Source of the DNA: Rhizobium sp. WYJ-E13
GTDB lineage: Bacteria; Pseudomonadota; Alphaproteobacteria; Rhizobiales; Rhizobiaceae
Assembly (NCBI RefSeq): GCF_018987265.1
Contig: NZ_CP076853.1
Location: forward strand, 806,001-870,000
DNA length: 64,000 nucleotides
Reading direction: 5' to 3'
The notes beneath the pieces were generated by a model that made no database searches, was not told the origin of the DNA, and saw only the letters and a list, made by a program, of their open reading frames with translations. How positions within the stretch are numbered: the stretch's first letter is position 1; the number at the start of each line of letters is the position of its first letter. This document shows, piece after piece, positions 24,881 through 34,274 of this stretch. Made by a program: the position numbers and the translations under genes.

Positions 24881-25678
24881 TCAGGTCTTCAGCAGCCACT
24901 CGTGTTCCGGCGCATTGTAGAACTTCCACACACGCTTCGGCCCGGCCATGACATTGAGATAATAGAGATCATAGCCATGCGTCGCCGCGCAGGGGTGATA
25001 TCCCCTCGGCACCAGCGTCACATCGCCGTCTTCCACGACGATCGCTTCGTCGAGCGAGCGATCGTCGGTATAGACGCGCTGGAAGCCGAAGCCCTGCGGC
25101 GGGTTGAGCCGGTGGTAGTAGGTCTCTTCCAGCATGCTTTCATGTGGAAGATTGTCCTGATCATGCTTGTGCGGAGGATAGGACGAGGTGTGCCCGCCGG
25201 GCGTAATGACCTCGACGACGAGCAGCGAATGCGCCGAGCTGTCGTCCTCAGGCATGATATTGTTGACATGGCGCACATTCGTACCCTTGCCGCGTGTCAA
25301 CGGCGGGTGCGTGCCGGGCGGAATGGCCTTCGCTTCATAGGTGCCGCCGCCTGGCGCCGAGCAGACGGCAAGTTCCAGATCGGTCTCGGCCGTGACAGAC
25401 CACGTCGATTCCATCGGAATATAGAGAGCATGCGGCGCGCCGTCGAAGGGGCTCATGCGCTCGCCGAGCATGCCGAAATCCTTCGTGCCGGCCGAAGCCT
25501 TGCCCTTGCCGCTCACCCAGACGAGGCAGATCTCGCGCTCGCCGGTCTCGCCCGATACCGTTTCGCCCGGCTTCAGCCGGTACATGTCGAATCCGACATA
25601 GGTCCAGCCGGCGCTTTCCGGCGTCACATGGGTGACGCGGCCATGCGTGCCTGATGGTTTTACCTTGAGGTTTGGCAT
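24881..25678 (-). CDS. iolB: 5-deoxy-glucuronate isomerase
   Basis: 265 residues, a bicupin of normal IolB length. It converts 5-deoxy-D-glucuronate to 2-deoxy-5-keto-gluconate in myo-inositol breakdown. HVNNIMPEDDSSAHSLLVVEVITPGGHTSSYPPHKHD carries the conserved metal-binding His residues, and EETYYHRLNPPQGFGFQRVYTDD is characteristic. AGGAGG lies before the ATG. Last gene of iolR-iolC-iolD-iolE-iolB; 82 nt after iolE. Confidence 0.95.
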   Translation of the reverse strand: MPNLKVKPSGTHGRVTHVTPESAGWTYVGFDMYRLKPGETVSGETGEREICLVWVSGKGKASAGTKDFGMLGERMSPFDGAPHALYIPMESTWSVTAETDLELAVCSAPGGGTYEAKAIPPGTHPPLTRGKGTNVRHVNNIMPEDDSSAHSLLVVEVITPGGHTSSYPPHKHDQDNLPHESMLEETYYHRLNPPQGFGFQRVYTDDRSLDEAIVVEDGDVTLVPRGYHPCAATHGYDLYYLNVMAGPKRVWKFYNAPEHEWLLKT

Positions 25679-25760
25679 TGGTGTTTTCCTCCTGAATTGG
25701 TGGGCTCCGAGCTCCAGCTGTCTCGTTTACCCTCCCTTTAGGAAGGGCCTTCTCGCTTGG

Positions 25761-26678
25761 TTACCCCTTCGGAAAACCCTCGGTCTCCACCGTATAACCA
25801 GCCGCCGTCATCACCCGCATCAATTCCGCATGACCGATCTCGGCCATCTTCTGCGGCGGTGCCTTGCGCGGGTCCTGCTCGGCTTCGACAACGAACCAGC
25901 CCTCATAACCATAATCGGCAAACCGCTTGACGATCGCGCCGAAATCGAGCGAGCCGTCGCCCGGCACGGTAAAGGCGCCAAGCGCCACCGCATCAAGGAA
26001 GGACTGCTTGCTGCGGTCGAGACCGTCGACAACGGCCTTACGGATGTCCTTCACATGCACATGGTTGATGCGGGCGTGGTGATGGTCGATGGCGCGCAGC
26101 ACATCGCCGCCGGCAAAGGCCAGGTGCCCGGCATCGAGCAGCAGCGGAATGCCGGCGCCGGAATTCTTCATGAAGGCGTCGAGTTCCGGTTCGGTTTCGA
26201 CGACTGCCGCCATGTGATGATGATAGGAGAGCGGCATGCCCTGGTCGGCGCACCATTCGCCGAATTCGGTGACGCGGCGCGCATAGGCCTTCATCTCGTC
26301 ATCGCCAAGCCGCGGCTTGGTCGCGAGCGGCTTGGAGCGGTCGCCCTGGATGGAGCGGCCGACTTCGCCATAGACGATGCAGGGCGCGTTGACTGCCTTG
26401 AAGAGCTCGATCATCGGCGCGATGCGGTCCTTGTTGGCCGCAAGCTCCTCATTGACCAACGTACCCGAAAACCAGCCGCCGCAGAGCGTCACGTCGGCGG
26501 CGCGCAGGATGGGCAGCATTTCCTGCGGATTGCTTGGGAAGCGGCGGCCCTGTTCCATGCCGGTGAAGCCGGCTGTGCGCGACTGTCGCAGGCATTCTTC
26601 GAGGGATACATCGTCGCTGAGTTCGGGAAGGTCGTCGTTCCACCAGGCGATGGGCGACATGCCGAGTTTGGCCTTCAT
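25761..26678 (-). CDS. iolE: Myo-inosose-2 dehydratase
   Basis: 305 residues of the xylose-isomerase-like TIM-barrel family. It dehydrates 2-keto-myo-inositol to the trihydroxycyclohexane-dione used by IolD. SPIAWWNDDLPELSDDVSLEECL at the N-terminus and YHHHMAAVVETEPELDAFM, LLLDAGHLAFAGGD and HVHVKDIR supply the metal-binding His/Glu/Asp set. ATG at 26678 has GGAG 8 nt upstream; the frame is open 48 nt further. 63 nt after iolD. Confidence 0.94.
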   Translation of the reverse strand: MKAKLGMSPIAWWNDDLPELSDDVSLEECLRQSRTAGFTGMEQGRRFPSNPQEMLPILRAADVTLCGGWFSGTLVNEELAANKDRIAPMIELFKAVNAPCIVYGEVGRSIQGDRSKPLATKPRLGDDEMKAYARRVTEFGEWCADQGMPLSYHHHMAAVVETEPELDAFMKNSGAGIPLLLDAGHLAFAGGDVLRAIDHHHARINHVHVKDIRKAVVDGLDRSKQSFLDAVALGAFTVPGDGSLDFGAIVKRFADYGYEGWFVVEAEQDPRKAPPQKMAEIGHAELMRVMTAAGYTVETEGFPKG

Positions 26679-26741
26679 CAATGGTCTCCTTAAATCGAGT
26701 GCGGAGGAGCGGTGCCGCTCCTCCATAAATTAGCAATCCGA

Positions 26742-28592
26742 TCAGCCGACGCGCTGGGCGGCGCGTGCCTTGACATAGGCCTCATGCGCCTTGTTGACTT
26801 CGCCGCGCGGGCTGACTTCCGGTACCGCGACATCCCACCAGTGGCCGCCGGCATCCGTGGTGATCAACGGATCTGTGTCGATGACGAAGACCGAGGTGCG
26901 GTTGTTCTTCTTCGAATCGGCAATCGCCTGTTCGAGTTCGGCAATCGAAGATACCTTGACCGCAATCGCACCCATGGCTTCAGCATGCGCCCGGAAATCG
27001 ATCTCGGGCATCACTTCGTGATAGGCGTCCTTCAAGAGATTGTTGAAGTTGGCGCCGCCGGTTGCCATCTGCAGGCGGTTGATGCAGCCGTAGCCGCGGT
27101 TGTCGAGCAACACGATGTTGAGTTTGAGACCCAGCATGACAGAGGTCGCAAGCTCGGAATTCATCATCATGTAGGAGCCGTCGCCGACCATGACGACCAC
27201 GTCCTTTTCCGGATGCGCCATCTTGGCGCCAAGGCCGCCGGCGATCTCATAGCCCATGCAGGAGAAGCCATACTCCATGTGGTAGCTGCCGGGGACGGTT
27301 GCCGGCCACAGCTTGTGCAATTCGCCCGGCAGGCCGCCGGCCGCGCACAGAAGCGTGGTTTTCTCGCCACCGATCGAGCGGACAACGGCGCCGATGACCT
27401 GCGCGTCGGAGGGCAGGGCGGCATTGGTGGTGCCCATCGCCTTGGCGGCAGCCTCCATCCAGACCTTCTTTTCCTTCGTTGCCTTTTCGGCAAGTGCCGC
27501 CGGCGCCTTCCAGCCGGAGAGACCGGATGAGAGCGCCTTCAGCCCCTCGCGCGCATCGGCGACGAGCGGATGGCTGTCATGCTTCAGCGCGTCATAAGCC
27601 GCGATGTTGAGGCTGAGCAGCTTGAAGCCTTCATTCTTGAAGAGTGCCCAGGAGCCCGTCGTGAAATCCTGGCAGCGCGTGCCGACGGCAATCACCAGGT
27701 CGGTTTCCTCGGCAATCGCATTGGCAGCAGACGTGCCGGTCACGCCGACCGAGCCCAGCGCCAGCGCATGACGCTCGTCGATCGCCGATTTACCGGCCTG
27801 GGTGACGACGACGGGGATGCCGTGCGCTTCCGCGAAGGCCGCAAGCTCCTTGGTCGCCTGCGAATAGAGGACGCCGCCGCCAGCAACGATGACAGGCTTC
27901 TGCGACGCCTTGATCAGCGCGATAGCATTGGCAAGCTCGTCGGCATCCGGCTGCGGGCGGCGCACGGTCCAGACCTTTTCCGCAAACAGGCTCTCTGGGT
28001 AATCGAAGGCTTCCGCCTGAACATCCTGGCAGAGCGACAGCGTCACCGGGCCGCAATCGAGCGGATCGGTCAGCACCTGCATGGCCCGCTTCAGCGCCGT
28101 AATGATCTGTTCCGGTCGGGTGATGCGGTCGAAATAGCGCGAGACCGGACGGAAGGCATCATTGGCCGATGCCGTACCGTCGCCGAAATCCTCGATCTGC
28201 TGCAGCACCGGATCGGGCGCACGATTGGCGAAGATATCGCCGGGCAGGAAGAGCACCGGAATGCGGTTGACATGCGCCACACCTGCGGCCGTCACCATGT
28301 TCAGCGCGCCGGGGCCGATGGAGGTGGTGCAGGCCATGAAACGCTGGCGGAAGCTCGCCTTGGCATAGGCGATGGCGGCATGGGCCATGCCCTGTTCGTT
28401 ATGCGCGCGATAGGTCGGCAGCTCTTGGCGCACCTGATAGAGCGCTTCGCCCATGCCGGCGACATTGCCGTGGCCAAAGATCGCCCAGACACCGCCGAAG
28501 ATCGGCACTGTCTTGCCGTCGACGATGGTCATCTGTTTTTTGAGGAAATGCGCGACGGCCTGCGCCATCGTCAATCTTACCGTCTTGCCCAT
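26742..28592 (-). CDS. iolD: 3D-(3,5/4)-trihydroxycyclohexane-1,2-dione hydrolase (ThDP enzyme)
   Basis: 616 residues, normal for IolD. It opens the inositol-derived ring to 5-deoxy-glucuronate. The three domains of ThDP enzymes are visible: N-terminal pyrimidine domain (PIFGGVWAIFGHGNVAGMGEAL), central domain (SQKPVIVAGGGVLYS), and C-terminal pyrophosphate domain with the cofactor motif VGDGSYMMMNSELAT. GGGAGG precedes the ATG. 25 nt after iolC, so co-transcribed. Confidence 0.95.
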   Translation of the reverse strand: MGKTVRLTMAQAVAHFLKKQMTIVDGKTVPIFGGVWAIFGHGNVAGMGEALYQVRQELPTYRAHNEQGMAHAAIAYAKASFRQRFMACTTSIGPGALNMVTAAGVAHVNRIPVLFLPGDIFANRAPDPVLQQIEDFGDGTASANDAFRPVSRYFDRITRPEQIITALKRAMQVLTDPLDCGPVTLSLCQDVQAEAFDYPESLFAEKVWTVRRPQPDADELANAIALIKASQKPVIVAGGGVLYSQATKELAAFAEAHGIPVVVTQAGKSAIDERHALALGSVGVTGTSAANAIAEETDLVIAVGTRCQDFTTGSWALFKNEGFKLLSLNIAAYDALKHDSHPLVADAREGLKALSSGLSGWKAPAALAEKATKEKKVWMEAAAKAMGTTNAALPSDAQVIGAVVRSIGGEKTTLLCAAGGLPGELHKLWPATVPGSYHMEYGFSCMGYEIAGGLGAKMAHPEKDVVVMVGDGSYMMMNSELATSVMLGLKLNIVLLDNRGYGCINRLQMATGGANFNNLLKDAYHEVMPEIDFRAHAEAMGAIAVKVSSIAELEQAIADSKKNNRTSVFVIDTDPLITTDAGGHWWDVAVPEVSPRGEVNKAHEAYVKARAAQRVG

Positions 28593-28617
28593 CGGGCGCC
28601 TCCCAAATTCACTCTAC

Positions 28618-30549
28618 TTAATTGAGACCGCGCGTTTTCAGCCAGGCCTCTGTCAATTGTTTGAAGCGGCCTGCCATATCGGCAATCGCTTCCTCATCGT
28701 TCAACCTGCCCGAAAGCCAGCCGCGCGCCGCATCGGCAAAGATCGTCCGGCCGACCGCAAAACCCTTGACCGACGGGGCAGCCAGCGTCGCCTCGAACCC
28801 CTTCACCAGTTCATCGGCGGGAGCCTCCAGCCCCAGCAGAACGATACCGCGGCACCATGGATCATTTTTGGCAATCACCGCATCGATTTTCTTCCAGGCG
28901 CCGGTTGAGGCCTGCGGCTCCAGCTTCCACCAGTCCGGCTTGATGCCGAGGGCATAGAGTTCCTCCAGCGCGGTCGACACCGTATCGTCTGTCAGCGGCC
29001 CGTTCTTGCTCGAGATGATTTCCACCAGCAGTTCGCGGCCGACCTTGCGGGCCGCTTCGAAGAGCGTGCGCAGCTTCTCCTGCTGCTCGCTCTTCAGCGC
29101 GGCCGGATCGTCGGGATGGTAGAAGCACAGGCACTTGATGCAATGCTCGAGCGGCCATTCCACCAGCTGCGAGCCGATATCTTGGCTGAACTCGAAGCGC
29201 AGCGGCTTGGAGCCCGGAAGCTCGACCGGCCGGCCGATCCAGGTGAAATTCTTCTTGGCCGCATCGAAGAAGGCATCGCGCCCGAAGCGCTCATCGATCA
29301 GCATGCCATAGCCCGGCCGGCCATCGGCAACGCGGGCAGCGGCTTCCACCGCCAGCCGCTTGAAGGCGACGATCCGCTTGTAGTCGACGCCGAGCTCGTC
29401 GCAGACAGCAGTCAGCTGCGAACGATGGTCGATGGCGAGCGCCATCAGAAGCGGGATGTCGCCCTTGCGGGTCGAGGCCCAGTGGATGTGGTTGATCGCC
29501 TCGTCCTTGCGCAGCGCGCGGTGTTTGCTGCCGTTCTTCAGGAAGAAGTCAAGTTCCGCCCAGGTTGGATATTCCGGCGAGCAGAGCAGGCGGGAAACCG
29601 CAAAGGCGCCGCAGGCATTCGCCCAAGTGGCGCAGGTCTTCAGCGGTTCATCCTTCAGCCAGCCGCGCAGCAGGCCGGACATGAAGGCATCGCCCGCGCC
29701 AAGCACGTTGAACACCTCGATCGGAAAGCCCTGGCCGACAATGCCGTCTTCGAGATTGTCGCTGATCGGGCCGTCATAGACGATGCAGCCCATGGCACCG
29801 CGCTTCAGCACGATGGTCGCAGGCGAGATGCGGCGGATTTCCTTCAGTGCGGCCAGAACATCGTCCGCACCCGACGCAATCAGGATTTCCTCTTCCGTGC
29901 CGACGATCAGGTCGCAATCCGGCAGCGTCTCCTTCATCTTCGAGGAGACGCGATCGGACTTCACATAACGCTCGAAGCCTTCGGCATGGCCGGCAAGCCC
30001 CCAGAGGTTCGGCCGGTAGTCGATGTCGAAGATCACTTTGCGGCCATTCGTCTTGGCAATGCGAATCGCCTTGCGCTGCGCGGCTTCCGTGTTCGGGCGG
30101 GAGAAATGCGTGCCCGAGACGAGCACGGCGCGCGACGACTTGATGAAATCCTCGTCGATATCGCCTTCGTCGAGCGCCATGTCGGCGCAATCGGACCGGT
30201 AGAAGATCATCGGCGAGACACCTTCGGCCTCCACCGCGAGCAGCACCAGCGCCGTCAGCCGCTCCTTGTCCGTCTTGATGCCCTTGGTCTCGACGCCTTC
30301 GCGCGCCGACTGCTCGATGATGAAGCGGCCCATCTGTTCGGCGCCGACACGCGTGATCAGTGCGGATTTCAGCCCGAGCCGCGCTGTACCGATCGCGATA
30401 TTGGCCGGGCAGCCGCCGACGGACTTGGCAAACGAGCCGATATCTTCGAGCCGCGAGCCGATCTGCTGGCCGTAGAGATCGACGGAGGATCGGCCGATCG
30501 TGATCACGTCGAGAGACGGCTCCGGCGAGCCCGGATTCGATTGTATCAT
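28618..30549 (-). CDS. iolC: 5-dehydro-2-deoxygluconokinase fused to DUF2090 (IolC, likely kinase-aldolase)
   Basis: 643 residues, about twice the size of Bacillus IolC. The N-terminal PfkB kinase (about 1-330) has DVITIGRSSVDLYG and the catalytic EVFNVLGAGDAFMSGLLRG. The C-terminal DUF2090 domain (about 345-643) is a TIM barrel related to IolJ-type aldolases (MALAIDHRSQL, LLVEIIS, GFAVGRTIF). The fusion could do two consecutive steps: phosphorylate 2-deoxy-5-keto-gluconate, then split it to malonate semialdehyde and DHAP. No separate iolJ is nearby. GGAGG precedes the ATG; an IolR-type operator lies upstream. Confidence 0.94.
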   Translation of the reverse strand: MIQSNPGSPEPSLDVITIGRSSVDLYGQQIGSRLEDIGSFAKSVGGCPANIAIGTARLGLKSALITRVGAEQMGRFIIEQSAREGVETKGIKTDKERLTALVLLAVEAEGVSPMIFYRSDCADMALDEGDIDEDFIKSSRAVLVSGTHFSRPNTEAAQRKAIRIAKTNGRKVIFDIDYRPNLWGLAGHAEGFERYVKSDRVSSKMKETLPDCDLIVGTEEEILIASGADDVLAALKEIRRISPATIVLKRGAMGCIVYDGPISDNLEDGIVGQGFPIEVFNVLGAGDAFMSGLLRGWLKDEPLKTCATWANACGAFAVSRLLCSPEYPTWAELDFFLKNGSKHRALRKDEAINHIHWASTRKGDIPLLMALAIDHRSQLTAVCDELGVDYKRIVAFKRLAVEAAARVADGRPGYGMLIDERFGRDAFFDAAKKNFTWIGRPVELPGSKPLRFEFSQDIGSQLVEWPLEHCIKCLCFYHPDDPAALKSEQQEKLRTLFEAARKVGRELLVEIISSKNGPLTDDTVSTALEELYALGIKPDWWKLEPQASTGAWKKIDAVIAKNDPWCRGIVLLGLEAPADELVKGFEATLAAPSVKGFAVGRTIFADAARGWLSGRLNDEEAIADMAGRFKQLTEAWLKTRGLN

Positions 30550-30603
30550 GATGTCCTCCCGCTAGATTCTTACACGGTCTGGGGCGCCCGCGAATTTTGA
30601 ATA

Positions 30604-30649
30604 ATGAAACATCGGTTCCGTCTATTTGTCAATTCGGAATGTTTATTCC
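30604..30649 (-). promoter_or_regulatory. Candidate iolC promoter and IolR operator
   Basis: GGAA-TGTTTA-TTCC at 30636-30649 exactly fits the GGAA-N6-TTCC core reported for S. meliloti IolR. On the minus strand a perfect TTGACA (30632-30627) lies 3 nt downstream, with TTTCAT 17 nt later (30609-30604) as a weak -10. It would drive iolCDEB within the iolR-iolC gap. A second GGAATGTT copy occurs at about 30664. Confidence 0.65.
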
Positions 30650-30653
30650 ATCT

Positions 30654-31508
30654 TCAGGGTTTGGAATGTTGCAGCTTGCGCCGCCGCTCGGCAATGGCAA
30701 CCGGCAGCGCCATGGCGAGCGCCATCGATGCCGAGAGCGAACGGAAACCGCCGAAATCAGCCTCCGCTACCTCGAACCAGTGTGTCGCGCAGGCAGCCAG
30801 CGGCGAAAAGGCCGAATCAGTGATCGCGATGACCGGCACGCCACGATCGGCAAGCTCCTGGCTCTGGCTGAGACTGTCGGCGGCATAGGGCGAGAAACTC
30901 GCTGCGATCGCCGCATCGCGCGGCGTGGCGAACTGCACCATCTCGGGATCCACGCCATTCGGCGAGGCGACGATCTGATGGCGGATATGCAACTTGGAAA
31001 AGGCGTAGGTCATATGCGCCGTCAGCGGATAGGAGCGCCGCTTGGCGATGAGATAGATGGTCTCGGCAGCCGCCAGAATATCGACCGCCTTGGCGAACGT
31101 GTCGGTCTGCACCGTTGCCGCAAGCCGGTTCACGGACTGGCTGGCGGCCGATATGAAACCGGAAAGCAGCGTTGCATCCTCGTCGTCGCCACCGGACTGT
31201 TCCAGCGTGACGAGGCGTTCCTCATAGCTCAGTGTCCGGTCGCGCAGCCGCTCGCGAAAGATGCTCTGCAGGTCGGAGAAGCCTTCATAGCCCAAGTGGT
31301 GGGCAAGACGCACCAGCGTCGAGGGCTGCACCTCCGAAGCGGCGGCAATGCTCGCCGTCGTGCCAAAGGCGATCTCGTCGGGATTGCCGAGTGCAAAGGC
31401 GGCCACCTGCGCCAGCCGTTTCGGCATGTTGGCCTTGCGCTCGATAATGGTGCTGCGCAGGCTTTCGAAATCGCGCGGCACGCGCGCTCTCTGGGGATCA
31501 CTATCCAT
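30654..31508 (-). CDS. iolR: RpiR-family repressor of inositol catabolism
   Basis: 284 residues. The N-terminal RpiR helix-turn-helix (about 10-90; ERKANMPKRLAQVAAFALGNPDEIAFGTTASIAAASEVQPSTLVRLAHHLG) is followed by a SIS sugar-phosphate-binding domain (about 125-265; AETIYLIAKRRS, ITDSAFSPLA). In S. meliloti the RpiR-type IolR represses iolRCDEB and other inositol genes and is released by a pathway intermediate. Position as first gene of the same cluster supports the name. The ribosome site at 31508 is weak. Confidence 0.88.
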   Translation of the reverse strand: MDSDPQRARVPRDFESLRSTIIERKANMPKRLAQVAAFALGNPDEIAFGTTASIAAASEVQPSTLVRLAHHLGYEGFSDLQSIFRERLRDRTLSYEERLVTLEQSGGDDEDATLLSGFISAASQSVNRLAATVQTDTFAKAVDILAAAETIYLIAKRRSYPLTAHMTYAFSKLHIRHQIVASPNGVDPEMVQFATPRDAAIAASFSPYAADSLSQSQELADRGVPVIAITDSAFSPLAACATHWFEVAEADFGGFRSLSASMALAMALPVAIAERRRKLQHSKP

Positions 31509-31716
31509 GCTGACGGCTCAGGAGATGAAACAAACATTCCATATTCTGAAGCATAAACGATTTCTGCGAAGGCGCCTAATTGTTTTTAATCTCCTGAAAA
31601 TCAAGGGCTTTGAACAGTTTCGGAGGCGGCGAGACGAAATGATGCATCGCTGCCTGCTTGTCAAAATGATCCAAATATTCCAAAAATCCATGCGGACTTG
31701 AGGAGGAGACCCCGAC

Positions 31717-32832
31717 ATGAGGCCACTCGGCATCGGTTTGATCGGCACCGGTTATATGGGCAAGTGCCACGCACTGGCATGGAATGCGGTGAAAACGGTG
31801 TTCGGCGATGTCGAGCGGCCGCGCTTGGTGCATCTTGCCGAGGCCAATGCGGAGCTCGCAGGCGCCCGCGCCGCCGAGTTCGGCTTCGAGAAGGCGACGG
31901 CCGACTGGCGGACGCTGATCGCCGATCCTGAAGTGGATGTCGTCTCCGTCACCACGCCCAACCAGTTCCACGCCGAAATGGCGATTGCGGCACTTGAGGC
32001 CGGCAAGCATGTCTGGTGTGAAAAGCCGATGGCGCCTGCCTATGCGGATGCCGAGCGCATGCTTGCCGTTGCGAGGCAGTCCGGCAAGGTCGCCGTGCTC
32101 GGCTACAATTATATCCAGAACCCGATCATGCGGCATATAAAGAAGCTAATCGGCGAAGGCGCGATCGGCTCCGTCAATCATATCCGCGTCGAAATGGACG
32201 AGGATTTCATGGCCGACCCTGACGTCTTCTTCTACTGGAAGAGCGAGCTGTCGGCCGGCTACGGCGCGCTCGACGATTTCGCCGTCCATCCCCTGTCGCT
32301 GCTCTGGTATCTCTTCGGCCATGTCGAGACTGTCACCACGGATATGGTGAAGCCCTATGCCGATCGCCCACTGAAAGAAGGCGGCCGCCGCGCGGTGGAG
32401 AATCATGATGCGGCCAATGTGCTGATGCGCCTTGACGGCGGCATCTCCGCTGTGCTGATGGCAAACCGAGCCGTCTGGGGCCGCAAGGGCCGAATCGCCC
32501 TGCAGATCTATGGCTCGAAGAGTTCGATCCTCTATGATCAGGAGCGCATGAACGAATTCGAGCTCTATCAGGCCGAAGGGCGAGGCTCCGAACAGGGCTT
32601 CCGCAAGATACTGGCGGCGCCCGTCCATCAGCCCTATGATCGCTTCATTCCGGCCCCTGGCCATGGTCTCGGCTTCAACGACCTAAAGGTCATCGAATGC
32701 AGGGAACTGATCCGGGCGATTTCCGGCGAGCCGGCGTCTATCGTGACATTCGAAGACGGTCTCAGGATAGAGAAGTCGGTTCATGCCATGGCACAGTCCT
32801 TCCATGAGCGCCGCTGGATCGAGATCGGCTGA
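31717..32832 (+). CDS. Gfo/Idh/MocA family oxidoreductase, possible scyllo-inositol dehydrogenase (IolY-like)
   Basis: 371 residues. The N-terminal NAD(P) fold has GIGLIGTGYMGKCHALAW, and the family signature VWCEKPMAPAYADAE contains the EKP motif with catalytic Lys; YGALDDFAVHPLSLL supplies the conserved D-x-x-x-H pair. GAGGAGGAG precedes the ATG. Divergent from iolR, 208 nt apart. From memory, the gene in this position in S. meliloti is needed for scyllo-inositol use; that name is not assigned firmly here. A degenerate IolR-like site (GATC-N6-TTCC, 31668-31681) lies upstream. Confidence 0.85.
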   Translation: MRPLGIGLIGTGYMGKCHALAWNAVKTVFGDVERPRLVHLAEANAELAGARAAEFGFEKATADWRTLIADPEVDVVSVTTPNQFHAEMAIAALEAGKHVWCEKPMAPAYADAERMLAVARQSGKVAVLGYNYIQNPIMRHIKKLIGEGAIGSVNHIRVEMDEDFMADPDVFFYWKSELSAGYGALDDFAVHPLSLLWYLFGHVETVTTDMVKPYADRPLKEGGRRAVENHDAANVLMRLDGGISAVLMANRAVWGRKGRIALQIYGSKSSILYDQERMNEFELYQAEGRGSEQGFRKILAAPVHQPYDRFIPAPGHGLGFNDLKVIECRELIRAISGEPASIVTFEDGLRIEKSVHAMAQSFHERRWIEIG

Positions 32833-32916
32833 AGCCACATCTCGCTTCCGTTGACGGCGTTTGGGGCAGGGGCTAGGCCTTGGCTCTGGTGAAGGCGCAC
32901 ATTCGGGAGTGACATC

Positions 32917-34134
32917 GTGACGGACAGACTGGTCATCATCGGCGCGGGGCAGGCGGGCTTCGCATTGGCAGCCAAGTTGCGCGCGCTGAAGGACGAGCGT
33001 CCGATCACGCTGATCGGCGCCGAAGACGTGCTTCCCTATCAGCGCCCGCCGCTGTCGAAGAAATATCTGCTCGGTGAGATGGCCTTCGATCGCCTGCTGT
33101 TCCGTCCCGAGCATTGGTACCCCGATAATAATGTCGAGATTCGCCTCTCGACCTGGGCCGAGCAGATCAAGCGCGAGACCAAGCAGGTCCTGCTGCAGGA
33201 TGGTTCCATCATCGATTACGGCACGCTGGCAATCGTGACGGGCTCGACGCCTCGCCGCCTGCCTGCAGCGATCGGCGGCGATCTGGAGGGGGTCTACGTC
33301 GCCCGCGACAAGCGTGATGCCGATCTTCTGGCCGCCGAAATGCGCCCCGGCCGTCGCGCGCTCATCATTGGTGGCGGTTATATCGGTCTGGAGGCAGCAG
33401 CCGTCGCCCGCCATCTCGGCCTCGAAGTGACCGTCATCGAAATGGCCGACCGAATTCTGCAGCGCGTCGCCGCCAAGGAGACGGCCGACATCATGCGTGC
33501 GATTCATGAGAGCCATGATGTGGCGATTCGGGAAAAGACCGGTCTGAAGCATCTGATCGGTAGGGATGGCCGGGTAGCCGGTGCCGAACTCTCAGATGGC
33601 AGCACCATCGACGTGGATTTCGTCATCGTCGGTATCGGTGTGGTGCCGAACGATACTCTCGCCAAGGAGGCAGGGCTCGACGTCGGCAATGGAATCATCG
33701 TCGATGAGTTCGCCCGCACATCCGATCCGTCGATCTTCGCGGCGGGCGATTGCGCGAGCCTGCCGTGGCAGGGCGGCCGCATCCGGCTCGAATCCGTCCA
33801 GAACGCCGTCGATCAGGCAGATGCCGCAGCCGCCGTTATCGCCGGCGGCAACGAACCCTATGACCCGAAGCCCTGGTTCTGGTCCGACCAATATGATGTG
33901 AAGCTGCAGATCGCCGGCTTCAATATGGGCTATGACGACACGCTTCTGCGCCCGGGCGCCCGCGAAGGCGCAAGCTCCGTCTGGTATTTCCGCGAAGGCA
34001 GGTTGGTTGCCGTCGACGCCATCAATGACGCAAAGGCCTATGTGACGGGCAAGAAGATGCTGGAATCAGGCATCAATCCCGATCGCTCCATTCTCGCCGA
34101 TCCCTCGGCCGATCTTAAACAATTGCTGTCCTGA
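32917..34134 (+). CDS. FAD/NAD(P)-dependent reductase (ferredoxin/rhodocoxin reductase type)
   Basis: 405 residues. FAD motif IIGAGQAGFALAAKLR, then PYQRPPLSKKYLLGE, typical of ferredoxin/putidaredoxin reductases; NAD(P) motif IIGGGYIGLEAAAVARHLG; second FAD motif SIFAAGDCASLP; and the C-terminal reductase domain. It probably feeds electrons from NAD(P)H to a [2Fe-2S] ferredoxin serving an oxygenase, but no such partner lies nearby. Start is GTG at 32917 with GGGAG upstream. Confidence 0.87.
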   Translation: MTDRLVIIGAGQAGFALAAKLRALKDERPITLIGAEDVLPYQRPPLSKKYLLGEMAFDRLLFRPEHWYPDNNVEIRLSTWAEQIKRETKQVLLQDGSIIDYGTLAIVTGSTPRRLPAAIGGDLEGVYVARDKRDADLLAAEMRPGRRALIIGGGYIGLEAAAVARHLGLEVTVIEMADRILQRVAAKETADIMRAIHESHDVAIREKTGLKHLIGRDGRVAGAELSDGSTIDVDFVIVGIGVVPNDTLAKEAGLDVGNGIIVDEFARTSDPSIFAAGDCASLPWQGGRIRLESVQNAVDQADAAAAVIAGGNEPYDPKPWFWSDQYDVKLQIAGFNMGYDDTLLRPGAREGASSVWYFREGRLVAVDAINDAKAYVTGKKMLESGINPDRSILADPSADLKQLLS

Positions 34135-34235
34135 CCGGGCAACCCGCACAAGCGCCTCTGAAGCGCTTTGCGTTTGAACTGTCATCATTCTATCGGTGGC
34201 CTATCTAAAGGACGTGTGAAAACTTCAAAAAGAGC

Positions 34236-34264
34236 TTGATCGCACGGGAGAATACCCATATCAG
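34236..34264 (+). promoter_or_regulatory. Candidate promoter of tRNA-Ser
   Basis: TTGATC (34236-34241), 17-nt spacer, TATCAG (34259-34264). It ends 10 nt before the mature tRNA, a usual distance for a short leader. Inferred from spacing only. Confidence 0.4.
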
Positions 34265-34274
34265 GGCTCCCACC

